Assembly: GCA_016195395.1 (NCBI GenBank)
Contig: JACPZR010000386.1
Span: 1 to 8,455 of the forward strand
Direction: 5' to 3'
DNA: 8,455 bases
Origin: Spirochaetia bacterium
Lineage (GTDB): Bacteria; Spirochaetota; Leptospirae; Leptospirales; Leptonemataceae
Shown piece after piece: positions 1 to 6,725 of this stretch. The stretch's first letter is position 1. Every line of letters begins with the position of its first letter. Both the position numbers and the translations under genes were made by a program. Below the pieces are notes generated by a model. It was not told where the DNA came from and searched no databases. It saw nothing but the letters and a program-made list of their open reading frames with translations.

Positions 1-2043
1 GCGACGGCTCTCGGCGTATGCGCCATAAACATGGTCGCCGCAGTCCATTTCGGCGGTGCCGGCGAAAATGCGGGGATGCTCGCTGCCGGAGCAATCGCCA
101 TTGCCGTCGCAGCCGTGGCCCTGCGGCGACGGATAGATAAGAAAGAAGAGTACACCACACATGCGGACAGCTCCCACAAGGAGACCCTGCAATCGTTGGT
201 TGATATTCTGCCGGTGGGCGTCACTATCGTGGGCCAAAACGGACAGGTTCTCTACGCAAATGAGGCTTTGGAGAATCTGGCGCTTCTGACCCAGGACGAG
301 CTGAAGCAGGGTAAACACATACAGCGCCACTACCTGCGGCCGGATTTGACCCAGAGGCCCCCCGAGGAGTTTGCAACTACGATAGCAAAGAAATCCGGGA
401 AACCAGTGCACAACGTCGAGACTGGAATCACGCTGGAGGACGGGCGGGTCATCTGGACAAACGCAAGCGCAGCTCCACTTCCGGCCGGGGGAGTGGTCAC
501 AGTCTCAATGGATATCACGGAGCGGAAGCGCTTTGAGGATGAAATCCGTTCGCTGAACGCAAATCTGGAGAAACGCGTGGAGGAGCGCTCGCGGGAGCTG
601 CTGGACGCCTTGGAGCTGAATCGGACCATGCTCGATGCGTCTGCTGTGGGAATCATCGCTTTTGAAGGCGGGGGGACGTGCGTCTTTGCCAACCCGGCTG
701 CCGAGAGAATCGTGGGGGGAACTCATGAGCAGATTTCCCGCCTCGACTTCCACAAGATGGAGAGTCTCCGCGAGTACGGACTGTATGACAAAGCCTTGGA
801 GGCGCTGGAAACAGGCGTTATGCGGTCCGGCGAATGGTATGTCACCACCACCTTTGGCCGACGCGCATGGCTCCACGTTGACGTTGTGCGTTTCTCGCGC
901 GCCGGAACGCCTCATCTGCTGTTCATGATCCAGGACGTGTCTGCACAGAAAGAAGCAGAGAGAGAAATGATCCGCGCCAAGGAGGCCGCTGAAAGCGCCA
1001 GCCAGGCAAAGAGTCGCTTTCTGTCTTTGATGAGCCATGAGCTGCGGACGCCGATGAACGCTGTGCTGGGTTTCACCCAGGTTCTCCGCGATGAACCGCT
1101 TCCACCGGCGCAACGGGAGTACGTGGAACGGATCCATTCCGCGGGCGGTCACCTCCTCTCCCTTTTGTCTGACATCCTGGACCTTTCCGGCGTAGAGACA
1201 GGAAGACTGGAGGTGAAGGCTGGTCCGGTCTCGCTGATTGAAGCAGTAAATAACACGTGCGAGATCATGAGCAGTACCTTACAGAAAAAGCGGTTGGACA
1301 TACGCCGCGCCATGGACGCATCGATCGTAGTATACGCGGACCCTCTCCGCCTGCGCCAGATTCTTACTCACCTGATCACTGCGGCTGCTGCCCGGGCGGA
1401 CGTGGGTTCATCCATCGAAATCAGCACGGATGCTCCGGATGCCCATTTCATCCGCTTGTCCATCTCACTGCCCGGAGCCCCGCGCGTAGAAGTGGAAAGA
1501 AAACCGGAACAGCTCGGAATCGGTTTAACGTTATCCTGGAAACTTGCAGCCGCGATGCGGGGATTCCTTTCTGTTCTGGGCGGCGACAGTGAACCGCTCT
1601 TCCAGCTGACATTGGAACGCTCCCGCAACCTTGTGGGAACTCCCGTGGATGGAAAGTCGGGCGGGTCGCCTTTGGCGGGAAGAGGACTGATCAAGGTCCT
1701 CTACGTGGAAGACAATGACGTAAATGCGATGGTAGTCAAGGCGATGTTCAGAAAGGAGGGCGGCGTCCTTCTGCTGGTGGCAGAGAATGCGGCCCAGGGA
1801 ATAGGCTTAGCTGTCGACCATCATCCTGATGTGATCCTCTTGGACCTGAATCTGCCTGACGCTTCAGGATACGATGTGCTCCAGAAATTACGCGCGAACC
1901 CGGCAACCAGCACAATCCCCGTGATCGCGGTGACAGCGGACGCCATGCCTGACCAAGTGGAGCGCGGCAGACATTCCGGATTCAGTTCCTACATCACGAA
2001 ACCGTTCAAAAAGAACGATTTGTTTCTCGCAATCAGCGAGTAG
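1..2043 (+). CDS. Hybrid sensor histidine kinase/response regulator, 5' end outside window
   Basis: Membrane sensor kinase fused to a receiver; signal and target are unknown. The frame is open back to base 1 and the residues before the first in-window ATG (31) are hydrophobic, so the true start probably lies upstream. Numbered from that ATG: one membrane helix at about 16-31 followed by RRR; PAS domain 1 at about 51-162, ending in the PAC-like DITERK; a charged coiled-coil linker to about 195; PAS domain 2 at about 199-305; HisKA with the H-box SHELRTP and phosphoacceptor H336; an ATPase region at about 430-540; and a C-terminal receiver at 553-670. The receiver looks intact: E560/D561, phosphoacceptor D605 in LLDLNLPD, T635 and K657 in TKPF. 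The ATPase region is abnormal. The N-box Asn is A451, the G1 box is replaced by SLPGAP (479-484), the F-box region is shortened, and only a G2-like GIGLTL (496-501) remains. Domain identity is certain; kinase activity is doubtful. Confidence 0.92.
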   Translation, partial: ATALGVCAINMVAAVHFGGAGENAGMLAAGAIAIAVAAVALRRRIDKKEEYTTHADSSHKETLQSLVDILPVGVTIVGQNGQVLYANEALENLALLTQDELKQGKHIQRHYLRPDLTQRPPEEFATTIAKKSGKPVHNVETGITLEDGRVIWTNASAAPLPAGGVVTVSMDITERKRFEDEIRSLNANLEKRVEERSRELLDALELNRTMLDASAVGIIAFEGGGTCVFANPAAERIVGGTHEQISRLDFHKMESLREYGLYDKALEALETGVMRSGEWYVTTTFGRRAWLHVDVVRFSRAGTPHLLFMIQDVSAQKEAEREMIRAKEAAESASQAKSRFLSLMSHELRTPMNAVLGFTQVLRDEPLPPAQREYVERIHSAGGHLLSLLSDILDLSGVETGRLEVKAGPVSLIEAVNNTCEIMSSTLQKKRLDIRRAMDASIVVYADPLRLRQILTHLITAAAARADVGSSIEISTDAPDAHFIRLSISLPGAPRVEVERKPEQLGIGLTLSWKLAAAMRGFLSVLGGDSEPLFQLTLERSRNLVGTPVDGKSGGSPLAGRGLIKVLYVEDNDVNAMVVKAMFRKEGGVLLLVAENAAQGIGLAVDHHPDVILLDLNLPDASGYDVLQKLRANPATSTIPVIAVTADAMPDQVERGRHSGFSSYITKPFKKNDLFLAISE

Positions 2044-2085
2044 CTTGGCACAGGACTCTGAAAAGAGCCCCGCGGCGTTTTGCGA

Positions 2086-2116
2086 TTGACACCCGCCCAA
2101 CTCACGCCGCCATGCT
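2086..2116 (+). promoter_or_regulatory. Candidate sigma-70-type promoter before the LytM-domain gene
   Basis: A perfect -35 hexamer TTGACA (2086-2091) lies in the 78-base gap after the kinase gene. The best -10 at a tolerable distance is CATGCT (2111-2116), spacer 19, matching consensus at only three positions. If real, transcription would begin near 2123, which would exclude the GTG start at 2122 and favour the ATG at 2209. The -10 is weak, so this is a tentative call. Confidence 0.3.
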
Positions 2117-2121
2117 AAATC

Positions 2122-3294
2122 GTGGCCGGAGCCGGCAAAAAGAAGCAAAAGACGAGGAAGGACCCCATCCTGACCTCACTCGACCGGGCCGTTCTGCCTG
2201 GTCACAAGATGGCCGATAGGACCCCGGCAGACAGCAAGGGTTCGTTGCGCGCAGCCGTGCTGCGTCAGTGGAAGAAGTTCCGCGAAAACACAGAAGAGTT
2301 CCTGGCATACGTGCACAAGAAAGGTCGGGAACGCTTGACCATCATGGTGATCCCTCACACGGAAAAGAAGATTCTCAATCTTCACGTCAGTGTGTATGCA
2401 GTGAGCATCACCGGCGCCCTTGTGCTTGTCATTCTTCTTATCTCCATCGTGAGCCTTGCCGGAAAATCGGGCGAGGACATCCAGCTCTATGACATGGGCC
2501 TGACCAACAGCCAGTTTAACATTCAGGGCACCAAGATGGCCGAAGAAATGATTCCGCTTCACGAAGTCGTAACACGTTATACAAACAGCATCGCGGAATT
2601 GTATCTGAAGCTCGACGGATCAGAGGGCGAAGTGGCCGGTCAGGGCGGCGCAGCTCAGGGACTGCTCGATTCGGAAGTAAAAGAATTGGATAAGCTGGTG
2701 CAGCTCTGCAAGTCCAAGGGAGACTCGTGCGATCAGCATCTTACCGAGGAGATTCTCCGCAGAATCATTTTCCTGTCAAAACAGGATAACCAAAATCTGA
2801 AGCGCGCCGTCGAGTTGTCTGACAAGATTTTAGGAGAGCTGAAATCAAGAGAAAAGCAGAACCTCCTCAAGCATACTCCCAGCATCTGGCCCACCAAGGG
2901 ATATCTCCTGTCGCCGTACGGCTGGCAGATCGACCAAATCGAGGGACGGCGGACCTTCAAACGGGGCATTGAAATTGGAGCCCCGCTGGGCACGGAAGTC
3001 TATGCCACGGCTCCGGGAATCATCACATCGATCTCGTACGACAAAAGCTACGGCCTCCACGTCTGGGTTGGACACCGGTACGGGATGAAAACTATGTACG
3101 GTCATTTGGACCGCGTCCGCGTCGCCATTGGGGACAAGGTGAGCAAAGGACAGGTGATCGGGCACGTTGGACGCACGGGCAATACGCCCATTTCGCAGTT
3201 GTATTATGAAGTGCATGTAGGAACCGTGGCGTACAATCCGCACAGTTTCTTGAATCACCTCCAGGATCAATGGCTGACACAACCGAAACTCTAG
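2122..3294 (+). CDS. Membrane-anchored M23/LytM-domain protein, predicted catalytically inactive
   Basis: Envelope protein of the M23 (LytM) peptidase family, whose active members cut peptidoglycan cross-links in the periplasm. From the GTG at 2122 it has 390 residues: a Lys/Arg-rich cytoplasmic tail (1-92) ending in the juxtamembrane motif TIMVIPHTEKK, one membrane helix at about 93-114, a helical, probably coiled-coil periplasmic stalk (about 120-255), and a C-terminal LytM fold (about 265-375) recognisable from GAPLGTEVYA, YGHL, GDKVSKGQVIG and NP. The residues that should bind zinc are changed. The HxGxD motif reads K280-R-G-I-E284 and the HLH motif reads Q359-L-Y361; only H328 of YGHL remains. 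This resembles the degenerate LytM factors EnvC and NlpD, which activate amidases instead of cutting. The start is uncertain: an in-frame stop at 2116 bounds the frame, no Shine-Dalgarno is seen, and ATG 2209 (361 residues) is a real alternative. Its 3' end overlaps the bactofilin gene. Confidence 0.88.
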   Translation: MAGAGKKKQKTRKDPILTSLDRAVLPGHKMADRTPADSKGSLRAAVLRQWKKFRENTEEFLAYVHKKGRERLTIMVIPHTEKKILNLHVSVYAVSITGALVLVILLISIVSLAGKSGEDIQLYDMGLTNSQFNIQGTKMAEEMIPLHEVVTRYTNSIAELYLKLDGSEGEVAGQGGAAQGLLDSEVKELDKLVQLCKSKGDSCDQHLTEEILRRIIFLSKQDNQNLKRAVELSDKILGELKSREKQNLLKHTPSIWPTKGYLLSPYGWQIDQIEGRRTFKRGIEIGAPLGTEVYATAPGIITSISYDKSYGLHVWVGHRYGMKTMYGHLDRVRVAIGDKVSKGQVIGHVGRTGNTPISQLYYEVHVGTVAYNPHSFLNHLQDQWLTQPKL

Positions 3295-3608
3295 TCATCA
3301 ACAGCCTCATTGGGGAAGGCTCGGAGTTTCGCGGTGAGTTCAAAGTCAAAGATCTCATCCGCATCGACGGCTACTTCAAAGGCAACATCATAACCGACGG
3401 GAAGGTTCTCGTAGGCCAGCACGGTCTTGTGGAGACGGACATCCGCGCGGGGATCGTGGTTGTTGGCGGCACCGTGCGCGGTTCCATTGCCGCGGACAAG
3501 CGGGTGGTTCTTTTGTCTACGTGCAGGCTCTTTGGTGACATCATCACGAAAAGTCTGCTCGTGGAAGAAGGCGTCGTCTTCGAAGGAAGATGCACCATTA
3601 ACAGGTAG
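3270..3608 (+). CDS. Bactofilin (DUF583/CcmA family cytoskeletal protein)
   Basis: Bactofilins self-assemble without nucleotides into filaments or patches on the cytoplasmic face of the inner membrane and localise cell-wall enzymes, thereby setting cell shape. The 112-residue protein has the family hallmarks: an N-terminal INSLIGEGSEFRGEF-type segment, then the repeating short-strand pattern of a right-handed beta-helix, including RIDGYFKGNI, VETDIRAG, TVRGSIAA and RLFGDI. It is almost entirely core domain and ends at CTINR with no disordered C-terminal tail, so it is at the short end for the family. The start codon overlaps the last 25 bases of the LytM gene, with AGGA (3263-3266) a short 3 bases before ATG. 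This suggests translational coupling and a common transcript. Bactofilin next to M23 protein is a known functional pairing, for example CcmA with Csd proteins in Helicobacter and BacA with LmdC in Hyphomonas. Confidence 0.93.
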   Translation: MADTTETLVINSLIGEGSEFRGEFKVKDLIRIDGYFKGNIITDGKVLVGQHGLVETDIRAGIVVVGGTVRGSIAADKRVVLLSTCRLFGDIITKSLLVEEGVVFEGRCTINR

Positions 3609-3657
3609 AATCGGCGCGCCGGCGGGCGGCTTTGAGAACTCCAGCACAGGTTTGAAA

Positions 3658-4890
3658 ATGCGGGTCTTGTCATCTATCCTCGATTATTTCACATCCGTCT
3701 TCAAGAAGGATCCGCGGGAGATGGCTTCTCTGAACGGCATCCGTGCCATGGCCATCGTCATGCTCTTCCTTGTGCATCTGATGCATGCCTTTGAGCCCAA
3801 GACGAGGGCCATGCCGTGGTGGATCGAAAACTTCCTCTTCAGCTGCTCATCATCCATCGACATGTTCTTTGTGCTGTCCGGTTTTTTGATTTCAGGTCAA
3901 TTGATGCGCGAGATGGCGCGGTCCAACAGCATCGACTTCAAGATGTTCTATTTGAAAAGAACACTGCGGATTTTCCCCCCCTATTACTTATTCCTGGCCT
4001 TCCAGACATTCTATCTGATTCCCATGGCGGTTAAGTTCAACCCCGCCTTGGAACACGATCTGGGTCTCTTTGCCAAGAAGGCGATTTGGGACGCATTGTA
4101 TCTGAGTAACTACATTTCAGGGACAATTCCACATGGATGGTCGCTGTCTCTTGAAGAACAGTTTTACCTTTTCTTCCCGCTGTTTTTATTCTTGGTATTC
4201 CGGGTCGTCAGGCAGGAGAACTGGTTGAAAGTGCTTCTGATCCTGTACGTTCTTCCGGTCATCTACCGCTTCGTAATTCATTTCACAGTGTTGACGAATG
4301 CTCCCGACCAGGATGAAAAGTTTGAATACCTGACTTTAGTTTATTTTCCCACTCACGGTCACATCGACTCGATCTTTGCGGGGTCCATTGCGGCGTACAT
4401 CTTTGATTTCCGAAAGGATTTGTGGAGCTGGATGACAGATAACGTTGTGCGCCGACGCCTTCTCCTCGCGGGCGCCCTGACGGTATGGGCGGCTATTTCA
4501 TTCGGTGTGCACGAATACAAGCCGGGGATCATGAGCCAGGTGGTGCGCTACAATATCTACGCCATCGTGTGGGTCATCATCCTCTTATGCTCCGCGAAGG
4601 AAGGCACACTTGCCAACAAGGTGCTCTCTCTTGGAATCTTCAATCCGCTGGCAAAACTTTCCTACTGCGCGTATCTTCTGCATATATTCGCCATCGGGAT
4701 GGTCATCAAGCCTCTGGCCAAAAAACCATTCCTTACGTGGCAGGATCTCTTTACTTGGTGGATCCCCGTTTCGGTGGCCGCGATGGCGTATGCATATCTC
4801 TTTCACTTGATCGGTGAGAAGCCGTTCATGCTGCTCCGCGACGCGCTGGTCCAGAAGCTCCGAAAGCCGAGGCCCGCCCCGGCTGCGTAA
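3658..4890 (+). CDS. OafA/YrhL-type membrane O-acyltransferase (Acyltransferase_3)
   Basis: Polytopic inner-membrane enzyme predicted to transfer an acyl group, usually acetyl, from a cytoplasmic donor to a glycan such as O-antigen, another polysaccharide or peptidoglycan. The 410-residue protein shows the family signatures in order: LNGIRAMAIVMLFLVH with the conserved R29 and proposed catalytic H40, IDMFFVLSGFLISG (67-80), KRTLRIFPPYY (about 100-110) and WSLSLEEQFYLFFP (161-174). About ten membrane helices follow each other to about residue 390, then a short basic, Pro/Ala-rich tail. There is no extra SGNH hydrolase domain. I chose ATG 3658 because AGG (3648-3650) lies 7 bases upstream and the protein motifs begin about 25 residues later; the frame is open further upstream but only over bactofilin codons. 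It lies 49 bases after the bactofilin gene and is probably co-transcribed. The substrate cannot be told from sequence. Confidence 0.93.
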   Translation: MRVLSSILDYFTSVFKKDPREMASLNGIRAMAIVMLFLVHLMHAFEPKTRAMPWWIENFLFSCSSSIDMFFVLSGFLISGQLMREMARSNSIDFKMFYLKRTLRIFPPYYLFLAFQTFYLIPMAVKFNPALEHDLGLFAKKAIWDALYLSNYISGTIPHGWSLSLEEQFYLFFPLFLFLVFRVVRQENWLKVLLILYVLPVIYRFVIHFTVLTNAPDQDEKFEYLTLVYFPTHGHIDSIFAGSIAAYIFDFRKDLWSWMTDNVVRRRLLLAGALTVWAAISFGVHEYKPGIMSQVVRYNIYAIVWVIILLCSAKEGTLANKVLSLGIFNPLAKLSYCAYLLHIFAIGMVIKPLAKKPFLTWQDLFTWWIPVSVAAMAYAYLFHLIGEKPFMLLRDALVQKLRKPRPAPAA

Positions 4891-4898
4891 CACCCCGT

Positions 4899-4919
4899 GG
4901 CCGCTCCCCGCGGGAGGCC
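4899..4919 (+). terminator. GC-rich hairpin after the acyltransferase gene, possible terminator
   Basis: CTCCC (4904-4908) pairs with GGGAG (4912-4916) around a CGC loop, and GGC (4899-4901) can add pairs to GCC (4917-4919) across a two-base bulge. It starts 9 bases after the stop codon. No T-run follows, so it is not a standard intrinsic terminator; it may only protect the 3' end or be incidental. Confidence 0.3.
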
Positions 4920-4964
4920 GGCGCAAATGGAACGCGGGACCGGGGCGCCTGCCTGCGCTGCAAA

Positions 4965-5048
4965 CCGGAATCCTCTCAAGCGTCTGCCGATCCAACCGAT
5001 GATTTAACAACGGTCCGGAATCGGATTGCCCGATTGGCCGAGATTCCG
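4965..5048 (+). promoter_or_regulatory. Three copies of CGGAATC upstream of the TPR-like gene
   Basis: The gap between the acyltransferase and the TPR-like gene (4891-5063) contains CCGGAATC at 4965-4972 and again at 5015-5022, exactly 50 bases apart. The inverse GATTCCG lies at 5042-5048. The second and third copies form a perfect 7-base inverted repeat with a 19-base spacer, ending 15 bases before ATG 5064. This could be a repressor or activator site or an mRNA hairpin near the ribosome site. No convincing -35/-10 pair is visible, so the role is speculative. Confidence 0.3.
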
Positions 5049-5063
5049 TAATTGGTGGGGAAC

Positions 5064-5456
5064 ATGGACTCAAAAGAGCGGGCTGAGCTGGTGCGACAGG
5101 GAAATGCGGCGTTCAATGCCAAAGACTACCCCAAAGCAAAAGAATGTTTCACAAAGGCCAACTACGGCGACGGCCTGGTCCGCTTGGGCGACTATTACAT
5201 GTTTGAACGCCGCCTGCCTCTGCTGGCCTACGGCTACTATAAGAAGGCCGGTGCGCAGACTAAGATCGACGACATCAAGCGACGGATGATCGGTGCCATT
5301 GGAGTATGGCTGGGCCAAGACAAGATCAAGCCGGACAGCCTTGCGATGGCCGCCCCTTCCGCAGCCGCCAAGCCCACCACTGCAGCGCCCGGCATGGTGG
5401 ATGTCCCCGTCAGCCCTGAGCTCCGTGACCTCGCGCGCAAATTGGCGGGCGTGTAA
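5064..5456 (+). CDS. Small TPR-like protein of unknown function
   Basis: A 130-residue, soluble, probably cytoplasmic protein with no signal peptide or membrane helix. Residues about 5-40 look like one TPR-type helical hairpin (QGNAAFNAKDYPKAKECFTK), followed by a second, Tyr-rich helical pair at about 40-70 (GDYYMFERRLPLLAYGYYKK) and a third helix to about 90. An Ala/Pro/Thr linker (about 94-115) leads to a short C-terminal helix, PELRDLARKLAG. TPR folds usually bind other proteins, so a partner-binding role is likely but the partner is unknown. I chose ATG 5064; a TTG four codons upstream (5052) is possible. GGGG at 5057-5060 is a weak ribosome site for the ATG. I have the impression of similar small proteins in spirochaetes but cannot verify it. 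It is separated by 173 bases from the acyltransferase gene and faces holA tail to tail. Confidence 0.75.
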   Translation: MDSKERAELVRQGNAAFNAKDYPKAKECFTKANYGDGLVRLGDYYMFERRLPLLAYGYYKKAGAQTKIDDIKRRMIGAIGVWLGQDKIKPDSLAMAAPSAAAKPTTAAPGMVDVPVSPELRDLARKLAGV

Positions 5457-5530
5457 AGAGGCACCCTGGCCTGTCTCGCATGAAGGGATCGTCTTTTCCC
5501 GGCCGGTCCGCGCTGTAGAAAGTCGCTCTG

Positions 5531-6580
5531 TCAGCCGAAGAGTTCGGCCACCTTTTCCTGAAGAACGAGCATCTGCCTCTCCGGCCCTGATACAATGCTC
5601 CTGAAATCGCGCTGGGTCTTTACAAGCCAGTCGTAGATCAAAAGGAGCTTGTCCGGCGTGTATCGGTTCACCTCTCCCGCCAGGCGCTGGATGGTTTTCT
5701 TCTGAATGAACGGCGGGCGCCCTCGAAGCCCCAGAAATTTGATCAGTTCATCGTCGTTCATGCCCACAGACCGACCTGCCTGGGCCCGGCGGATTTCGTC
5801 TACACGGTTGAGGATCAGGCGTAGAAGACCAAAGACGTTATCCGCATTATTTTCAAACCGGTCAAACTCGCGCTCGAGCGCACGGCCGTCTCCGCGGAAC
5901 AGGGCGTCCACAAAGTGAAAATGGTTCATGCCTGCCGTGGGGAAGAGGATGTCTCGCACATGTTCCGGAAGGACGGATGCATGCGCTTCCACCGGAAGGG
6001 ATTCCTTGAGGCGTCCCAGCGCCAGCTCAATCGCGCCGGTCTTGGGTTCAATGCGGTCGCGGATTTCGTAGAGGGCATCATCGGACAGATTGAGTTTATG
6101 TTTCTTTGCAAGGTGACGGATGGTCTCCACAACGTGACCGGGGAGCAGCTCGCGCGTGGAAAAGTGGGCGAGCCTTGTGCCGAGCGCTTTCTCAAACGCC
6201 GCCGGCACCTTGCCGGAATACTGGATGATGATCAGCGTGCGGTCCGGCAGCCGGCGCATCTGTTCGTGGATACGAGCCGCCGCCCCGTCGCGGTTGTAGG
6301 CTTTGAAGACCTCTTCTCCCTGCCGGACAAGGATCAGTCGGTAGGGCGCAAACAGCGGAATGTTGAAGACCTCTTGTTCAAAGCGGGTGCTGTCCGTTTC
6401 ACCGGAGATGACGGAAGTCTCAAAGGCGCCGATGTCGCGGTGAAGACGCACGCGCAAAGAACCCAGAATCGACTCCGCCGCATCCACGTCTGTCCCTGAA
6501 ACAAGGATTACGTCCGGTTCCGTCAGGTCCATCCCGTCGGCGTGCTTGAGAAGCCCCGAGAGTTCTTTGGTTTCGAACAT
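5531..6580 (-). CDS. holA: DNA polymerase III subunit delta
   Basis: Delta is the clamp-loader subunit that opens the beta sliding clamp during chromosome replication, working with DnaX and delta prime. The 349-residue length fits the family (about 330-345). Domain I (about 1-140) is the AAA+-like, non-ATP-binding domain, recognisable from DVILVSGTDVDAAE, FNIPLFAPYRLILVR and RTLIIIQYSGKVP. A helical domain II (about 145-215) includes ELLPGHVVETIRHLAKKHKL and ALGRLK. The collar domain III (about 220-349) has FHFVDALFRGDGRALE, NVFGLLRLILNRVDEI, RPPFIQKKT and the closing KTQRDFRS region. I chose ATG 6580 (protein begins MFETKELSG) because homology begins there. The frame stays open to 6721, but that extension is basic, unlike delta and overlaps the ilvB start. 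No Shine-Dalgarno is visible before 6580. It is convergent with the TPR-like gene (74-base gap) and divergent from ilvB. Confidence 0.88.
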   Translation of the reverse strand: MFETKELSGLLKHADGMDLTEPDVILVSGTDVDAAESILGSLRVRLHRDIGAFETSVISGETDSTRFEQEVFNIPLFAPYRLILVRQGEEVFKAYNRDGAAARIHEQMRRLPDRTLIIIQYSGKVPAAFEKALGTRLAHFSTRELLPGHVVETIRHLAKKHKLNLSDDALYEIRDRIEPKTGAIELALGRLKESLPVEAHASVLPEHVRDILFPTAGMNHFHFVDALFRGDGRALEREFDRFENNADNVFGLLRLILNRVDEIRRAQAGRSVGMNDDELIKFLGLRGRPPFIQKKTIQRLAGEVNRYTPDKLLLIYDWLVKTQRDFRSIVSGPERQMLVLQEKVAELFG

Positions 6581-6593
6581 CGCAAAACACGCA

Positions 6594-6606
6594 GCCCGTG
6601 GCGGGC
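6594..6606 (-). other. Perfect GC hairpin in the holA leader
   Basis: GCCCG (6594-6598) and CGGGC (6602-6606) form a perfect five-pair stem with a three-base loop, 13 bases upstream of the holA start. It occupies the region just before where a ribosome site would lie and could modulate holA translation. It could equally be chance in GC-rich sequence. Confidence 0.25.
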
Positions 6607-6687
6607 ACCGGTGTCCAGCAGAACGCAAATGCCGCTTGGACCACACCTTCGCCGGCATCGGGTGGCTGTTCTTTTGCACTTGCCTTT

Positions 6688-6706
6688 GAAGCCCTTTTAG
6701 GGTTTT
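6688..6706 (+). promoter_or_regulatory. Small hairpin before ilvB covering a candidate ribosome site
   Basis: GAAGCCCT (6688-6695) can pair with AGGGTTTT (6699-6706) around a TTT loop, an eight-pair stem including two G-T pairs. The right arm contains AGGG, which would be the ribosome site for the upstream ATG at 6711. There is no leader peptide rich in Leu/Val/Ile codons and no alternative terminator, so classical attenuation is not supported. Confidence 0.25.
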
Positions 6707-6725
6707 CTGGATGCGGAGCATTTAT

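Larger units (their letters stand above)
6581..6725. other. Divergent intergenic region between holA and ilvB
   Basis: These 145 bases must hold the start signals for both genes, since they are transcribed away from each other. I see the two hairpins listed separately and TTGCAC (6674-6679) as a possible -35 for ilvB, but no matching -10. On the minus strand the holA frame remains open throughout, which I take as chance. Confidence 0.4.

Noticed and set aside
505..1152. 215-codon open frame on the minus strand within the histidine kinase gene
   Set aside because: Overlies conserved PAS and HisKA codons on the other strand and shows no domain of its own.
3612..3621. Perfect 10-base palindrome CGGCGCGCCG after the bactofilin stop
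   Set aside because: No usable loop and no T-run, so not a terminator; a chance palindrome is likely in GC-rich sequence.
3427..3657. Upstream extension of the acyltransferase frame over the bactofilin gene (77 codons)
   Set aside because: It lies on top of well-supported bactofilin codons in another frame, has no membrane-enzyme character, and ATG 3658 has a ribosome site and leads straight into the family motifs.
5457..5530. Bidirectional terminator between the convergent TPR-like gene and holA
   Set aside because: Expected from the layout, but I found no stem with flanking A/T runs in these 74 bases.
5915..6499. 194-codon open frame on the + strand across holA
   Set aside because: Antisense shadow of a well-supported gene, with no recognisable domain; long antisense frames are common at this base composition.
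6581..6721. 47-codon N-terminal extension of holA on the minus strand
   Set aside because: Basic, Cys/Pro-containing sequence unlike delta subunits; homology begins at ATG 6580 and the extension would overlap the ilvB start region.
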